DNA of 64,000 nucleotides, taken from positions 349,312-413,311 of the forward strand of contig PDUO01000023.1 of NCBI GenBank assembly GCA_003008705.1, given 5' to 3'. Positions 25,746-37,200 of this stretch are shown here, one piece after another; the stretch's first letter is position 1, and the number at the start of each line of letters is the position of its first letter. Below the pieces are notes generated by a model. It was not told the origin of the DNA. It saw only the letters and a program-made list of their open reading frames with translations, and searched no databases. The position numbers and the translations under genes are program-made. This DNA comes from Pezicula radicicola (Eukaryota > Ascomycota > Leotiomycetes > Helotiales > Dermateaceae).

Positions 25746-25842
25746 TAATAACAGAAGCTGGTAAGTATATCAGAAGTTGTTGGTGGACTCAAGTTAACCT
25801 TCGCTACAGAAACGCACAATACATGCAGTAGCTCCGTCCCTT
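25746..25842 (+). repeat. Copy B of the duplicated exon/intron segment
   Basis: Diverged partner of 22400-22510. The exon in front of the shared GTAAGTA donor carries several stops (TAG, TAA, TAA), so this copy is the more decayed one. The stretch 25300-26880 around it is a relic without a joinable frame. Confidence 0.5.
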
Positions 25843-27013
25843 TTCACAGCTTTCCAATTCCTCAATTATCAACACCCAATCAACCTAGTTATGTTTAGAT
25901 TTATCCAAGTCTGCTGTCTGGCATAAACTTGCGGAAGGGACAGCCGCAACTCAAAAGACGAGACACCAAATGGCAGAACGCAAAGCTTATAACAGCAAGA
26001 GGCTTGGGTGCGCGACAAATTCACCACTGGCATATCTGCTTGCAGCATTCTCCTCTGGCGAAGTGAGGTCTTCTGGTTATTTTAATGACTTTGCCTTCTA
26101 GTTTGCTTCTGCGCAAGTATGTTCTTTCCAATCTGTATGTCATCGCCTACGATGCTTGTGATAGTTATTTGCTAACTTCCTGTCAAGCAGATCGATTTAC
26201 GTATCTCCGAAAGCATGATGGCTACACCAAGGATGAACTCCGATGATCGAGCCCCCATCAAAGTCTAGCGGTCCTTTACACGGTCTTAAATTACCTCAAA
26301 CCCATGGAGGGTCAGCTTTCCCAGAAACAAGCAAATGTGTTGCATGCAACTAGATATGAGAGGCAACAATTGGGAACTTCTTGGAACTCCTCGCCAGCAC
26401 CTTTTCGAAATCTGTATACAGCAAAACCCGAGCAGATTGCGACGAAGCACCATATTATGACTGAAACCATAACCTCGAAGGGATTGCGATCTTACTCATG
26501 CTCTCGCAAGTCATGACAATAATTCAATCCAGGTCCTTCTTCTCAAGGCAAGAAGAAGTCTTCCGGCAAACCTGGGAAGAGATCGGCTAAGGACAATCCA
26601 GCAGATGGGTGTCTCGACAAAATGGGCAATAAATAGCCATCCTCTTCTTGTCAACACACCCGCCACTGCCAACCCAACCGTTCCTCGACTTGCCCTGTTT
26701 TCCCGGTCGGTGGATAGGCGAGGGAGCAGAGACGCGTAATACAGATCCAGCAAGGCATAGAGGTTTTCTAAAGGCTTCTATAGCGATCGGCACGAAAAAG
26801 GTTGGCATCCTCCACGCTAGGAGGTTCGAAGGTCTCAAGCCTCTTAGAAGTCACTCATCAATCCATCGAGAATCTTGAGGGCAAGATCAAATGGATACAA
26901 CACCAGCGAAAGCTGCGAGCCTCATGGCACCAAATTTACGCCTTTTTCCCTCTTTGGGTTGAGACCTTTGAATGATTTTCATGGGTTATTTGATATGTTT
27001 TCAAAGGGAGAGG

Positions 27014-27183
27014 CATGTCTACGCGTGGCAGTAGAAGATATGAAAATGAAATTGGAAGTAAAAGACGTAGTTAGACCAGTTCTATTAGAAGATTTTCTTT
27101 AATTACATAGAGGCAAAGCTCTACCAACAGGGAGATGAATCTCTATGTAGTTGAAGAAAATCTTCCAATAGATCTGGTCTAAC
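27014..27183 (+). repeat. Tandem unit 1 with long inverted repeat (hairpin 1)
   Basis: A 109-bp direct repeat (27014-27122) has its diverged twin at 27183-27291. The second part of unit 1 is itself inverted: arm 27070-27112 pairs with 27141-27183, 43 bp with 4 mismatches and a 28-nt loop. The direct-repeat part is coding-like in both units (VAVEDMKMKLEVKDVV versus VAVKEMKIKLDVRDVV), with mostly conservative changes. It was therefore probably once translated, and the end of a gene was copied back in reverse. Confidence 0.75.
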
Positions 27184-27376
27184 ATGTCTATGTGTGGCAG
27201 TAAAAGAGATGAAAATAAAATTGGATGTACGAGACGTAGTCAGTTCCGTGCTACTACATGACTTTTTGCAATTAAATAGAGATCAAGCTCTGTTTCAGAC
27301 TCCACCATGAGTTTTTGGATGGAGCTGGATCTCTATTTAATTGCAGGAAATCATATAGTAGCACAAAACTGACTAC
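27183..27376 (+). repeat. Tandem unit 2 with long inverted repeat (hairpin 2)
   Basis: Arm 27236-27284 pairs with 27328-27376: 49 bp, 6 mismatches, 43-nt loop. All six differences are C/T transitions, as RIP would leave. Unit 2 begins on the last base of hairpin 1, so the two units are directly abutted. Beyond them, up to 28261, no gene is supported apart from presumed promoter sequence of the next gene. Confidence 0.75.
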
Positions 27377-28261
27377 ATCCCGGCCTCTAATATGGCGTTG
27401 ATTGTATATGATCGGAGCCATATCATGGATAAGTGATTATGTTTTGTATCAGTGGGAAGGTCTAGAAATACGCACACCCAAAACTTGTTGGTGGAAAAAG
27501 AGTAACGGTGATTGGTAGTTGTTCCTTATTGCTACTCAGTCCATAACCCAATGGAGACGCTGCACATATCTCTATATTTCAACACTGCAAGACAAACATT
27601 TCTCTTCTCACGCCAAACAAACGCTCTCCATGACAATTGACCAAACTATAGGCAGCCGAGTGTTTGCTGTATTTGATTTGGAACTGCCATATTTCCAGCA
27701 TAGGATTGCCCACCCTTGCCATTCTGCAATCAAAGAGCCATAGAAATGCATACTGATGTTATATATCAAGTATCCAGATTAATTAATGGAATATGACGGC
27801 GGGATATCTCAACAATAGGAAATCAAAGTGAACCGTATAAAGAAATATTTGAAATTAGTCCATTAGCACTAAATTACTTAACTCAATGCCAAAAGTGTTC
27901 GAGACCTGTATGGCATTTAGGGGCTTCGTAGTGTAAGATGAATGTTAACTAAAGGCCGACTATGTTAACCGGATCACCTACGTCGTAACCTGTCTCCCAC
28001 TATCACCAGAATAATCCGGAATTGTCTGATAACAATACGAAATTTTTGCTTCGGTAAATTTTAAACTGGCTATAAATACAACTACTCGCCCCCGTAATCT
28101 GAAAAATTGGCGTCGAATATACGAAGAGTGTAGCCAGCCAATCCTCAGAGCTCTTTTGCCACCTATCTTGTGTCGACATCGAACCACAACCAAATACCCA
28201 AAGAATCAAAATCAGAAAGAAAATTGGAGAGAAGAGTGAATATTCGAGTCTAGCCACGGCA

Positions 28262-29046
28262 ATGAAGGACCTGTGGGAAGATGCCCGTGAAATGACGATG
28301 AAGTGGTTTCAAAATCATGAGGACAACTCCGAACTCCAAAAATGCAAAGGGAACCTTTTCCGTTGTGCCAAGGTACTTCGGATAATCCATGGTTTATGGG
28401 CAGATTATAAAGAACACCTCGAGTCCAGTAGAGCAACAGAATACTGCGAGTCCTGTAGAACAACAAATGCATCTTTGCTGATATCTATGGATCGATTGCA
28501 AGCACTCTTTCCCCAAGATAGAGATATCATACAATTCAACTCCTATATACACCAGCTTCAATCGGTCGTACCATATACAGAACTGCAACCACTGCCAGTG
28601 GAATTATTAGTCCTTCTAGACTACTACTTAGCCACAAGGCTTCACTTCGTTGCAAGAACGAGAACCGACCGGGAGAGGTTCATCAATAGCAACCTTGGCA
28701 AAATCAGTACACAAATTAATACACTGTTCTATCCTGGGGATCGGTATTCTAAAGTGGACATAATAGACGCTTTTATTGGGTATGGAACGCTGTAGGCGTT
28801 GCACGTCATTAGATGTTCAATAATGCTAACTACAAGATTAGGTTGTACGGATCTTCCACGTACACGGTTTTCAAGTGTTCAGTGCACGATATTGCTTCCG
28901 TCATTGAGAACCTTACGTATGAGACACTCTTAGTGTTTTTTTGGTCTTCTATGTTCCACGATTTATTCGGTGCGCACCCATCCGAGTACCTCAAAAATCA
29001 GGGGAAGGAAATATTTATAACTACATTTCCCCCAAAGCCCGAGTAG
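28262..29046 (+). CDS. Unrecognised protein, shorter paralogue of the gene at 29534
   Basis: Two exons (28262-28779 and 28842-29046) joined by a 62-nt intron with a CTAAC branch give 240 residues. The intron phase (GG|G) and the protein context around it (DAFIG|LYGSSTYTVF) match the last intron of the neighbouring gene (VRGFR|LYDATMTYGAS), proving common descent. The shared region reads LP[VI]ELL.LLDYYLA...F..RT.RER.FIN.N, then after the intron S[VI]IENL...FHDLFG (IFKEVFG in the neighbour) and TFPPKPE (TYPPEPS in the neighbour). I know no named domain with this pattern. There is no signal peptide, membrane segment or catalytic motif. Compared with the paralogue it lacks the coiled-coil and acidic N-terminal part and about 85 C-terminal residues. 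Confidence 0.65.
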
Positions 29047-29533
29047 TTAGTTGGTCGTTCACAACTTCAACAATAGTACAAGACCAATGAAATAAGACTC
29101 TGATTTTTGAGAATATAAAACTGCAAAACTAATTCTCGGGAAATTTGAATGAGAAACCACTCATATTGAGGTCGTGTGATAGAATATTTGGGATTATTTT
29201 CATGCATCTTTGGGGGAGTTTTTGCTTCAGGGTTCTCCACTTAGCTTCATAGTCCTGTATTTAGATTTTTTAAGTGAACTTTTTAACTTGTCGCTAAGTA
29301 CATTATGAAACGGACAGGTAACTCTTTTCCCATGGCCTTTAGCTAAACTGTGACGAGTCACACCGATTTTAGCGCTTCGCATTTGAACTGAACCTCAAGC
29401 CAACACATATAGATCAAGAGTATTCCTCAACTATTCCACACCCACAGATATTCTACAATCAAAGAACTTATTGCTAACTTCAACCATCTACCCAAATTTT
29501 CCGTTTCCAAGAACGACAATATCACATACGGAC
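29047..29533. other. Intergenic region between the two paralogues
   Basis: AT-rich, no open frame of note. Presumed terminator of the upstream and promoter of the downstream gene. No clear element seen. Confidence 0.4.
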
Positions 29534-31638
29534 ATGGCGAACAACCCTGATGTGCCAAGAAAAGAGGAGCTGAACCAGCAAGTTGTAAATTCCACGAGAA
29601 TGACACCTTCCACCACAACACCTCAGTCCTCCGCCTCGAAGAACGCCACAGAAATACACATGGAGGTGATAAACAGGATTACCACCGATATAAATAATGT
29701 CGCAACAAGCTTCATAGATGAGCTTGAAAGTTTGAAGGAAAGTTTGAAGCAAGTTACTTCATGGCAAGAAACGATGAAAAAGGATATGTTGATTTACAAC
29801 CAAACGATGGAAAAGATTGATCAGCTTGCCTCGGATCAGGAAATGATGAGGAAGAGACTATTCGCCAACGAGAAGCAAACGCTGCAACAGTTTCCATCAA
29901 TCATTAAAATGAACTTGCTTGCTATTGATTTTGAGAAAATTAAAGAGGAGATTGGCGAGTTGAATTCAGGTCAGAAAGAGGCGAAGGAACACACACGAAG
30001 GCAATTCAATGTGATTACCAGATATGAAGACCGCTTGGGTGCCTTGGAAGATCATTTGCGGCCTTTAATGCGCCCTAAACCGGACAGTAATGTCAAGAAA
30101 CCTGTCGAGGAAGAGTACGTTGGAGAATACGAAGATTTGGTTCAGGAAACGTATGGAGATCCGTGGGAAGATTCTAGTGATGAATTACCTGAAGAGAAAA
30201 AAACTCAGCAAGATTCAGATCATGATGGTGAATCTTCTAGCCAAGATGGTGAGAAAGATGGAGACATATGCGAAGGTTCTGGTGATGAATTGACTGAAGA
30301 GGAAGAATCTCAGCAGGACTCAGTTCATGATCGTCACTCTCTTAGCCAAGAGAGTGAGGAAGATGGAGACATATGCGAAGATTCAAATAGCGAATTATCT
30401 GGAGAGGAATCAGATGAGCAAGAATCAGATCAAGATGATAAAGCCGTTACCGAAGAATCAAACAGTCAATCGTCCGAAGAAACGAATGAACAGGATTCAA
30501 ATAAAGACGATGAAGCTCTTAATTATGATGAGCATCCAGATACTGTAGAGGAAATAGAAAAGGTATTTTGGGAAGAGCTATGTGATCTGGGGAAGAATCG
30601 TGCAAGGGGCTGGTACGTATTCATCTCTTTACTTCCATCAAGCCCAAAAACACGTAAACTAACATCTCTTAATACAATAGGAGAGGAGAAGACCTATGCG
30701 GAGATTCAGACGACGAAGAATTTTTCAATACGCACCCGTATAAAGTGGAACTCAACCAAGACGGCGAGGAAGTACGGGTATACATATTTGAAGTTCCAGA
30801 TGATAGACCTGCAAGTGAGAAGGCAGACGATGAACTTTGGGACCTGTACCACCGCAATGGCCACTTCCAACTTCCAATCGAGTTAATGGCGTTGCTCGAT
30901 TACTATCTTGCAAACGTATGGTTATTCAATGGACGCACCGGTAGAGAGCGTGAGGAGTTCATCAACAAAAATATCAGGTTAATTTGTCGAACCCTTCGCG
31001 ACACCGACGATCCTTCAGCAGAGTGTGATCTAAGTGTAATGGACATTGTCCGTGGTTTCAGGTACGTACGTTTTTGAATCTTGTTTCCTTATAAGTTTCT
31101 TTTTGCAAAAGCTAATGTGGTGATTAGACTATACGATGCAACAATGACCTATGGAGCATCGACCCTTATTCGCAGTTGCCCAAAATCGAATATTTTATCC
31201 GTCATTGAGAATATTGGCAATGATCTTGGCACCCTCTATCATGACGACTTCTACATGCATCAAGAATTTTTCCAATGCATATTTAAAGAAGTGTTTGGTC
31301 AGAGTACTGAAGATTTTAGATGGGATCGCTTGGAAGATCCTTGGATCTTTACGTACCCACCCGAGCCATCACTCGATGGAGTGGGCACCTGTCCGACTTG
31401 GGTTTACCCATATAAATCGGTTATCAATTTAGGCGATTTCAAATATAATCCTCTTGAGGTAGATCTGGCTCAGTGGCGGTGGTTAATCAGAATCCCGGAA
31501 ATTAGACAAGTATTTGAATATTTCTCTGAGAGGGTTCCCATGTCTGCTCATCGGTTTCCACCACTAGAACTAGAGCCAGACTTTTTATATTATATCATTA
31601 AATTGTATACAGCAGTTAACAAGAATACTGTAATTTAG
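29534..31638 (+). CDS. Large acidic, coiled-coil protein, paralogue of the gene at 28262
   Basis: Exons 29534-30612, 30681-31061 and 31128-31638 give 656 residues. The ATG at 29534 was chosen because it has a purine at -3 and starts the coding-like part (MANNPDVPRK). Residues about 35-200 are Gln/Glu/Lys-rich and probably coiled coil. Residues about 215-340 are very acidic and consist of roughly three tandem repeats of about 35 residues, each with a core like GD.xEDSSDELPEE...QDS. Residues about 440-571 contain the family module shared with the gene at 28262 (LPIELMALLDYYLANVWLFN, then RTGREREEFINKN), with the conserved phase-2 intron inside it. The C-terminus adds a Tyr/Trp-rich part (PTWVYPYKSV, WRWLIRIPEIRQVFEYF). 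Function unknown. A nuclear or chromatin role would fit the acidic repeats but is a guess. Confidence 0.7.
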
Positions 31639-31642
31639 AAGC

Positions 31643-31659
31643 ATATATATATATATATA
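31643..31659. repeat. (AT)n microsatellite
   Basis: Uninterrupted AT repeat just past the stop of the preceding gene, probably within its 3' UTR. Confidence 0.8.
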
Positions 31660-31975
31660 CAAATATACATTTCTCTGCAAAGTTTCTCATGTCTACTTGT
31701 CGGTTCCGCTAAAACTTGAGTCAGAAGTTCTCAATAATGTATCATTGAGACAAACGTGGGTTTAGGCTAAGCGAGCATGCTTACAAGACAGTAGGTATCT
31801 ATCGTTTTCTAGTACCTACATTTTCCATTGACTTCTACCAAATCATAAAACCCAAATTTGACTCAGTATTCCAACACTAAAAACACGTTCTAAATACCCA
31901 GTAGATTCTTCATTTCGACTACCTAATCACACATACAAAGTGGTAAAAAGTAAAGATTCAGAATCGCCTGCTAAG

Positions 31976-32362
31976 ATGAAAAGCCTTGAATCGTACGTAT
32001 GCACTATTGCCATTAAACCAACACATTTATTTGAATTCTCCAACATTTTTTCTATAAAAACAAAGTCCGGTCTACATAAAAACCAAGGCTAACATCCTAC
32101 CTCCAACAGGAACTCCCACAATCCCCACGACATCGTAACCCTCAAAGTCGGTCCACAAAAACACCCCATCACCATACCCAAATCCCTCCTCTCAGCATCT
32201 TCGCCAGTTTTCAAAACCCACCTAAAACCAGAATGGCAATCAAACAAAAACAAAAACACCATCGAAATCGAAGAAGAAGAACTACAAACAATTCAACTCC
32301 TAGTATCCTGGATTGAAACTACATACTGGATGATATTAATCAATATTTTGAGATATTATTAA
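31976..32362 (+). pseudogene. Truncated BTB/POZ-domain gene
   Basis: A 17-nt first exon (31976-31992) joins in phase to 32110-32362 to give 89 residues. After a short lead the sequence reads DIVTLKVGPQKHPITIPKSL, then SASSPVFKTHLKPEW and a charged stretch ending in IQLLVSWI. This is the first half of a BTB domain (D-[IL]-V-x-[LV]-x-V-G ... H ... [LI] ... S-x-x-F). The protein stops soon after SWI, where a BTB domain would continue with its Y-T and ADKY segments. A later piece, 32669-32720, may be a leftover exon. It could still be a short functional protein, but truncation is the simpler reading. Confidence 0.55.
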
Positions 32363-33398
32363 AACCCCTTTTGAGTTCTACCTAGAATTAGGTAGGGTTT
32401 GGCCGAAATCAGAAGTGAACAACCTCCTCGCTTAATTACGCATAGCCGAAACACTTCAGTAAGACCAAAATTTATCACAGCATTTCCCCAGAGCAGTAAA
32501 ATGGAGTACAAATAGAGCATAGATGAACTAAATGTTTATATTTAGCAATGACGGCCAAATGGGAGCTTTCTAAGCCTTGCTTTACTACATCATAGCAAGT
32601 CCGAGATTTGGTCCAATTATAAACGGGGTTGACTGTCCAATTTTTAACTTGTCCTTGTTTTAATTTCAACAGCTCGCAAATATAATTTGTCCTGGCACCA
32701 CTAGCTTGCCAGTATGTACGACTTTTCTGTTGCTTAGGGATTTAAATGTTGTTAGGTGGTTGTTGGATCTATGGTACAGAGATGAGGGGTTGGAAAGGGT
32801 ATCTTGCGTATGAGCTGGTTTGTGGTATTAGGTTTGGAATTTTGATCCTCCAATGGATAGCTCCATAGTAAATGGCTTGCGTAGTATATCATGTTCTTGA
32901 TAAGTTTGATGTGATAGTATGTGGTATTGGGAGACTTGAGCCGTGTCTGCTTTTGAAAATGAGGAATTAAGGAAAGTTAACTCTTTTGGTTTGCGGTTTC
33001 TAGGGTGTCTCGGTGGGGCATGGATGCCGGTGGGCGCCAGAGTTTGATACTAAACTTGTAGTTACTTTTCCAGGTTGAATGAATAATATTATGGCAGTGG
33101 CAGCTAGTATTTTGGCTTTTGGGCATTTGTGCGGTATGTGTTTTCTGGTGCATTCTGGTGGGTGATGGTTGTTGAGAAGCGTTGCATAATAAAGATTCAC
33201 TTGAATTCCTACAACCAGAGTTAGCACTATACGATGGTATTGAAAGAGGTTGGGCCACTGACTTGTGTTGAAACTTGAATTAGTTTGATCAGTAAATTGA
33301 TTCGGTCACTGAAGTTTCAAGTATCTGAACTGGCTTCACCTCCGTACTTAGCTCCGCAACTGGAAAATCTGGAGTCCAAAGCTCAAAGTCTGTTTAGA
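32363..33398. other. No supported gene; remains of the BTB copy and 3' flank of the next gene
   Basis: Contains an acceptor-like TTTCAACAG at about 32663-32671 followed by a few coding-like codons, then only stop-rich sequence. Nothing else is recognised. Confidence 0.35.
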
Positions 33399-34259
33399 TT
33401 AATTTCCCTCGGAAATCGTGTAGCGCTTCATCACCGTGCAAAGCTCAAAATCTTCGTTGTCTTTATCGGTGTGGGTGTGGAATAACAAGCAGTGGGTTAC
33501 TTCCAAGTTCTCATGATCCGCATTCTGAACCTCGTTGTAGAACTTGTTAACCATATCCTTGAGAAAATCAGAGCAATATGTTGCGTCCCTGAAAACACGA
33601 CCAGGGGGATACATAGTAAGACTGCGCCTCAGGAGCCATACCATAAGCACTCGGAAAGGAGAACCTTCGGTCGTACTTATATAAACGGAGTTGACCAAGT
33701 CATCACGTGGCCACCAGAAATAAACCCTCAAATTACGGTCCCAAACCCTAATCGTCGCGTCCATTACATCGTTCTTGAGGCGTGTCATCAAATACTTATC
33801 TGCAGCAACGAAGATACGGAGAAGGAAGCGAACTGTCTCCTCTACATTATCGCGTGTAGAGAGGTCACCTAGAACCTGCGGAATGCAGATCTTGTCGTGG
33901 TAGATCCAATGTAGCAAGACTCGAATGACCAAAGGATCATCTTTAGGCATCTTGATGACTCTCTCTTCTGGCTTTACCCGCATTTTCTTGCAAGCGGCAT
34001 CGAAGAAAGAACTGGCATCGCGGAGGATTTTTGCATGAGCATAGAGTACGACCTCATCTTTGCCGTTGCCGACGTGCAAGGCGACGCTTTCACCGAAGGA
34101 ACTGCAGGAAATAGTGGTTAGCACGAATCAAGGAGGCTTCCCAAATAAAGTGAGTTACTCAAATTCCAATGAGAATTCAAGGTGAGAACGTGGTAGAACA
34201 TACTCAAAGAGACGTTGTTTCTTGTAAGGGCGTTCTTGTTCTTCTGTAGTTGGTGCCAT
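33399..34259 (-). CDS. BTB/POZ-domain protein
   Basis: Two exons on the minus strand, 34259-34204 and 34101-33399, joined in phase (GA|T), give 252 residues. After a short charged N-terminus (MAPTTEEQERPYKKQRLF) comes a BTB fold: FGESVALHVGNGKDEVVLYA, HAKILRDASSFFDAAC, a VIKMPKDDPLVIRVLLHWIY strand-helix, and later FVAADKYLMTRLKNDVMDA. The last is the typical ADKY helix that ends a fungal BTB domain. The C-terminal 110 residues show no known domain. BTB domains mediate dimerisation and often recruit cullin-3 ligases; that role here is inference from the family. The intron (34203-34102) contains two diverged copies of the 18-bp unit of the 55.4-kb minisatellite. Not related in detail to the truncated BTB copy upstream. 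Confidence 0.85.
34145..34175 (-). repeat. 18-bp minisatellite-type units inside the BTB gene intron
   Basis: On the coding strand the intron reads AATTTGAGTAACTCACTTTA followed by TTTGGGAA. This matches the array unit (W-T-Y-T-GGGTAACT-N-ACTTG) with few changes. Confidence 0.6.
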
Positions 34260-37200
34260 TGTTACTTCTTGAACTTGGCTGGAGATGGTGATCTGAGATG
34301 AACCGTTACTGAGATTGGGTCCGTTCAGAGTTGCTGAACTTGCGGATGTTATTGTTGAGAAGATCCTGAAGCATTGAAGAATCAAGGTGAATTCAACCTC
34401 TGGAAATAAGGAAGTGTATATCACGTGTGAGAAATTGCTTCGGGATACACGTGACTTTTATTAAGAAGGAGCTAAGACTTCAAGATGAGGTTATTCAGAA
34501 AATATTGATGAGTATTACTTGCAGAGTAACTCAACTTGTTGCAACCAGCTACTCGCTGTTTCTGATTTTCATCCTTACAGATAGCACTCATTCACTTGAA
34601 TAGTTACCGTATTGGCATTTCTTTGATGAGAAATTGCTTGGGAGTTTGTCTCCTACCTGAAGGATTGAAAAGAAACAGTCATGTGACTTATATTTCTCTT
34701 TTCTATGCAGAAAAGCATACAACAAGAAACCGATACCCTTTCATACCCAGATATCCTATTCCGAGAACTATTCAGCTTGAGGAAGAGCGTTGCTCAAGAT
34801 AGCATACAACTGCTCAGCCCTGCCCTATAATTAAATTCATGACTAATTTTAGCTCAACTATGAAGTTATACACTTGCAGCTTATTAATAGAGGTACACAT
34901 CTCTCAGCTTTCAGCCCCGGCTACTTCATAAGGTCCCATGGCCACAACTACTAGCAACTTGGCAATGCAGACTATGCTACGAAGCAGAGAAAGCGACCCA
35001 TGAGAAGTTGTTGGAACTTGCCCGCTAAACATTTTAAAACAATCGCGCAAAGCTTTCACATAGAGTTGCTTACAACAACATAAAAATACCGATAGGCTTG
35101 CCTAACTCCAAGTGGGCTGCGCTCGTCACAGACCTTATGTACAACTGTCCCTCGTAAAATCTCACCACCCGACTTACTGTAAAAAAAAAACAAAAACACA
35201 GCCGAAGCTCCTTGCAGTATCACTGGATACAGATAAGAATCCCACAAGATGCTTCTTCGCCTCTTCTTTCCCCTTCTCTTTGCTTCTAATTTTCATCTAG
35301 AATTCGCGAGGCGTTCTTAAGCTTTCATGGAAAGTTCGGAGTTGGCAGACTGAGAGATAGGTGGAACTTTGAATCCGACGACCACGAGCATCAATAAGTA
35401 GAACTGTCCTCATACCACAGTAATATTAATATCTGGTGACATGTAATGTACTGAATTTCCCCCACCGGTTCACCAACTCATTTTGAAAGAAGATGCAGAC
35501 AGAGATGATATATCATTTCCAATACTTTGAAGCTACATGACCTCAGTACGTACTCGTTCACTCGTTAAAAAGTTTCTTTTGTTTTTGTCTTGGTTCGCAT
35601 GCAACTGCCATGCCGTTTTGCCGTGCAACGCCAACTAGATTGAAGTTTATTTCTCGTTGCAGGGTTTTGGTCCTCTGATTCTTGAACGCTCAGAACCATC
35701 AGTGTGAACTCTGTGTTATCTCTCTCTGGGCTTACGCGTTACGGCAACCGTTGTACGAAAGGTAAACGACGAGAAGATAACGGTTTAAGAATGGCGAGGA
35801 AAACTATCGTTTTTTGCGTTGCAGTGGGGGCTACTCTGATAGTCATGTGATCTCATGCCAGTCGGATAAACTCCATGATTCAAGGACATAATATGGAAAT
35901 GCATTTGGGCTGATCTGCCAAAACGTAATAGTCCCAAAATAAAAGTGACAAAGATCCCAACCCAAAGTCAATTGCATTCTCAAATTAGAATTGAAATCAC
36001 ATGATGTTTCTCTTTAAGTCTTCTGACGGCGAACGAGTCAGGCTCAAAGGCTAATAGGTCAGTCCTGTCCTGCAGAGACCCTCGTACCGTCAACAACGAG
36101 ACGCAGATAAATGCACCGGGGAAGCAGAAACTCCCATCCGGATCGTGGGGTTCTGGGTATGAAACTTTATTTTGTGACGAGGAGTAGAGTAGTAGTAGTA
36201 CTGTAGTAGCACGGTAGTAGTCGAGTCTCTTGTCCATCAAAGGTTAGAGTAGGGATCGTCAAAACCTACCGTGCCTAGCTACCACCCATCCTCGGCCATC
36301 CTGCATCTCTTTAGTCAGTGGTACCAGTAGTCAGATCCAGTCAGATCACTACAAAGTACGGTACGAGCCAGCGAGCAACGCTTTTGCCGGCGTTGACGGG
36401 CGGAATGACGCTCCATGGCGTTCTGTTAGTTACCAAAGAACTGAGGATTGGGAAGAAGCAACCCAGGAAGGTCGTCTGGTGATTATTGAAAATCTCTCCC
36501 GCAACCCAAGTCAGAAATGCCACGCCGGAAACAGATGTGACTCCTGTAGCTAACAGAGAAGCCTGCTGACGCACACGAGGAATCCGGCTGGGCGCATGTA
36601 CGGAAGTACTCTGTCCAGTACCTACGAAGTAAGGGAAATGGTCCTGGACACCGCATATCGATGAGTATTTATTATTTTTGATTTTCGAGCGACTCCAGCG
36701 CTGACTGAGGATAGCCCGTCGTGTTTTTAGTTCCCCTTGTAGTGCCTTGTTACCTACTCGCAAGTAGCTCTGTGTGAGCGGTGTTGTGGTGGGCGATGTG
36801 CAGCGCGACGCAGAGGCAGTGAGACGGCATCCGCTGCACGAAGCGGGCAGGCAGTTAGTTGTACGGCCACAAAGCCACAGAGTGGAGATTGGCGATGCGT
36901 GTTCAAGTTCGTGCATGGTGTTTACCGTGCTTTGGGCGAAGCGATTGGATAGGTGGCAGCGGTGTGGTGTATGCAGTCAGGATCATTCCGCACAAGAGGG
37001 TGGGATGGCCACTTTCTTTTATGTGCCTTTTTGGCCCTCTAGAAGCAGAGCAGAAGGCTTAAGTTGGCTAAGTTGGAACACCGGTTGAATAGAGGTCGCT
37101 ATTATGGCCTGGGATCGTGGCGTGGTTGCCGGGTAGGCTGTATGTTTTCTGGGATTTCTTTTTCGCCACTGTGATTACTTGTACGTACTCCAACGACATG

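Noticed and set aside
33492..33872. 126-codon plus-strand open frame
   Set aside because: Antisense to the BTB gene, whose domain is clear on the minus strand.
36341..36916. 191-codon minus-strand open frame upstream of RIM15
   Set aside because: No recognisable domain, no splice context, unusual composition. Likely chance in GC-richer promoter DNA.
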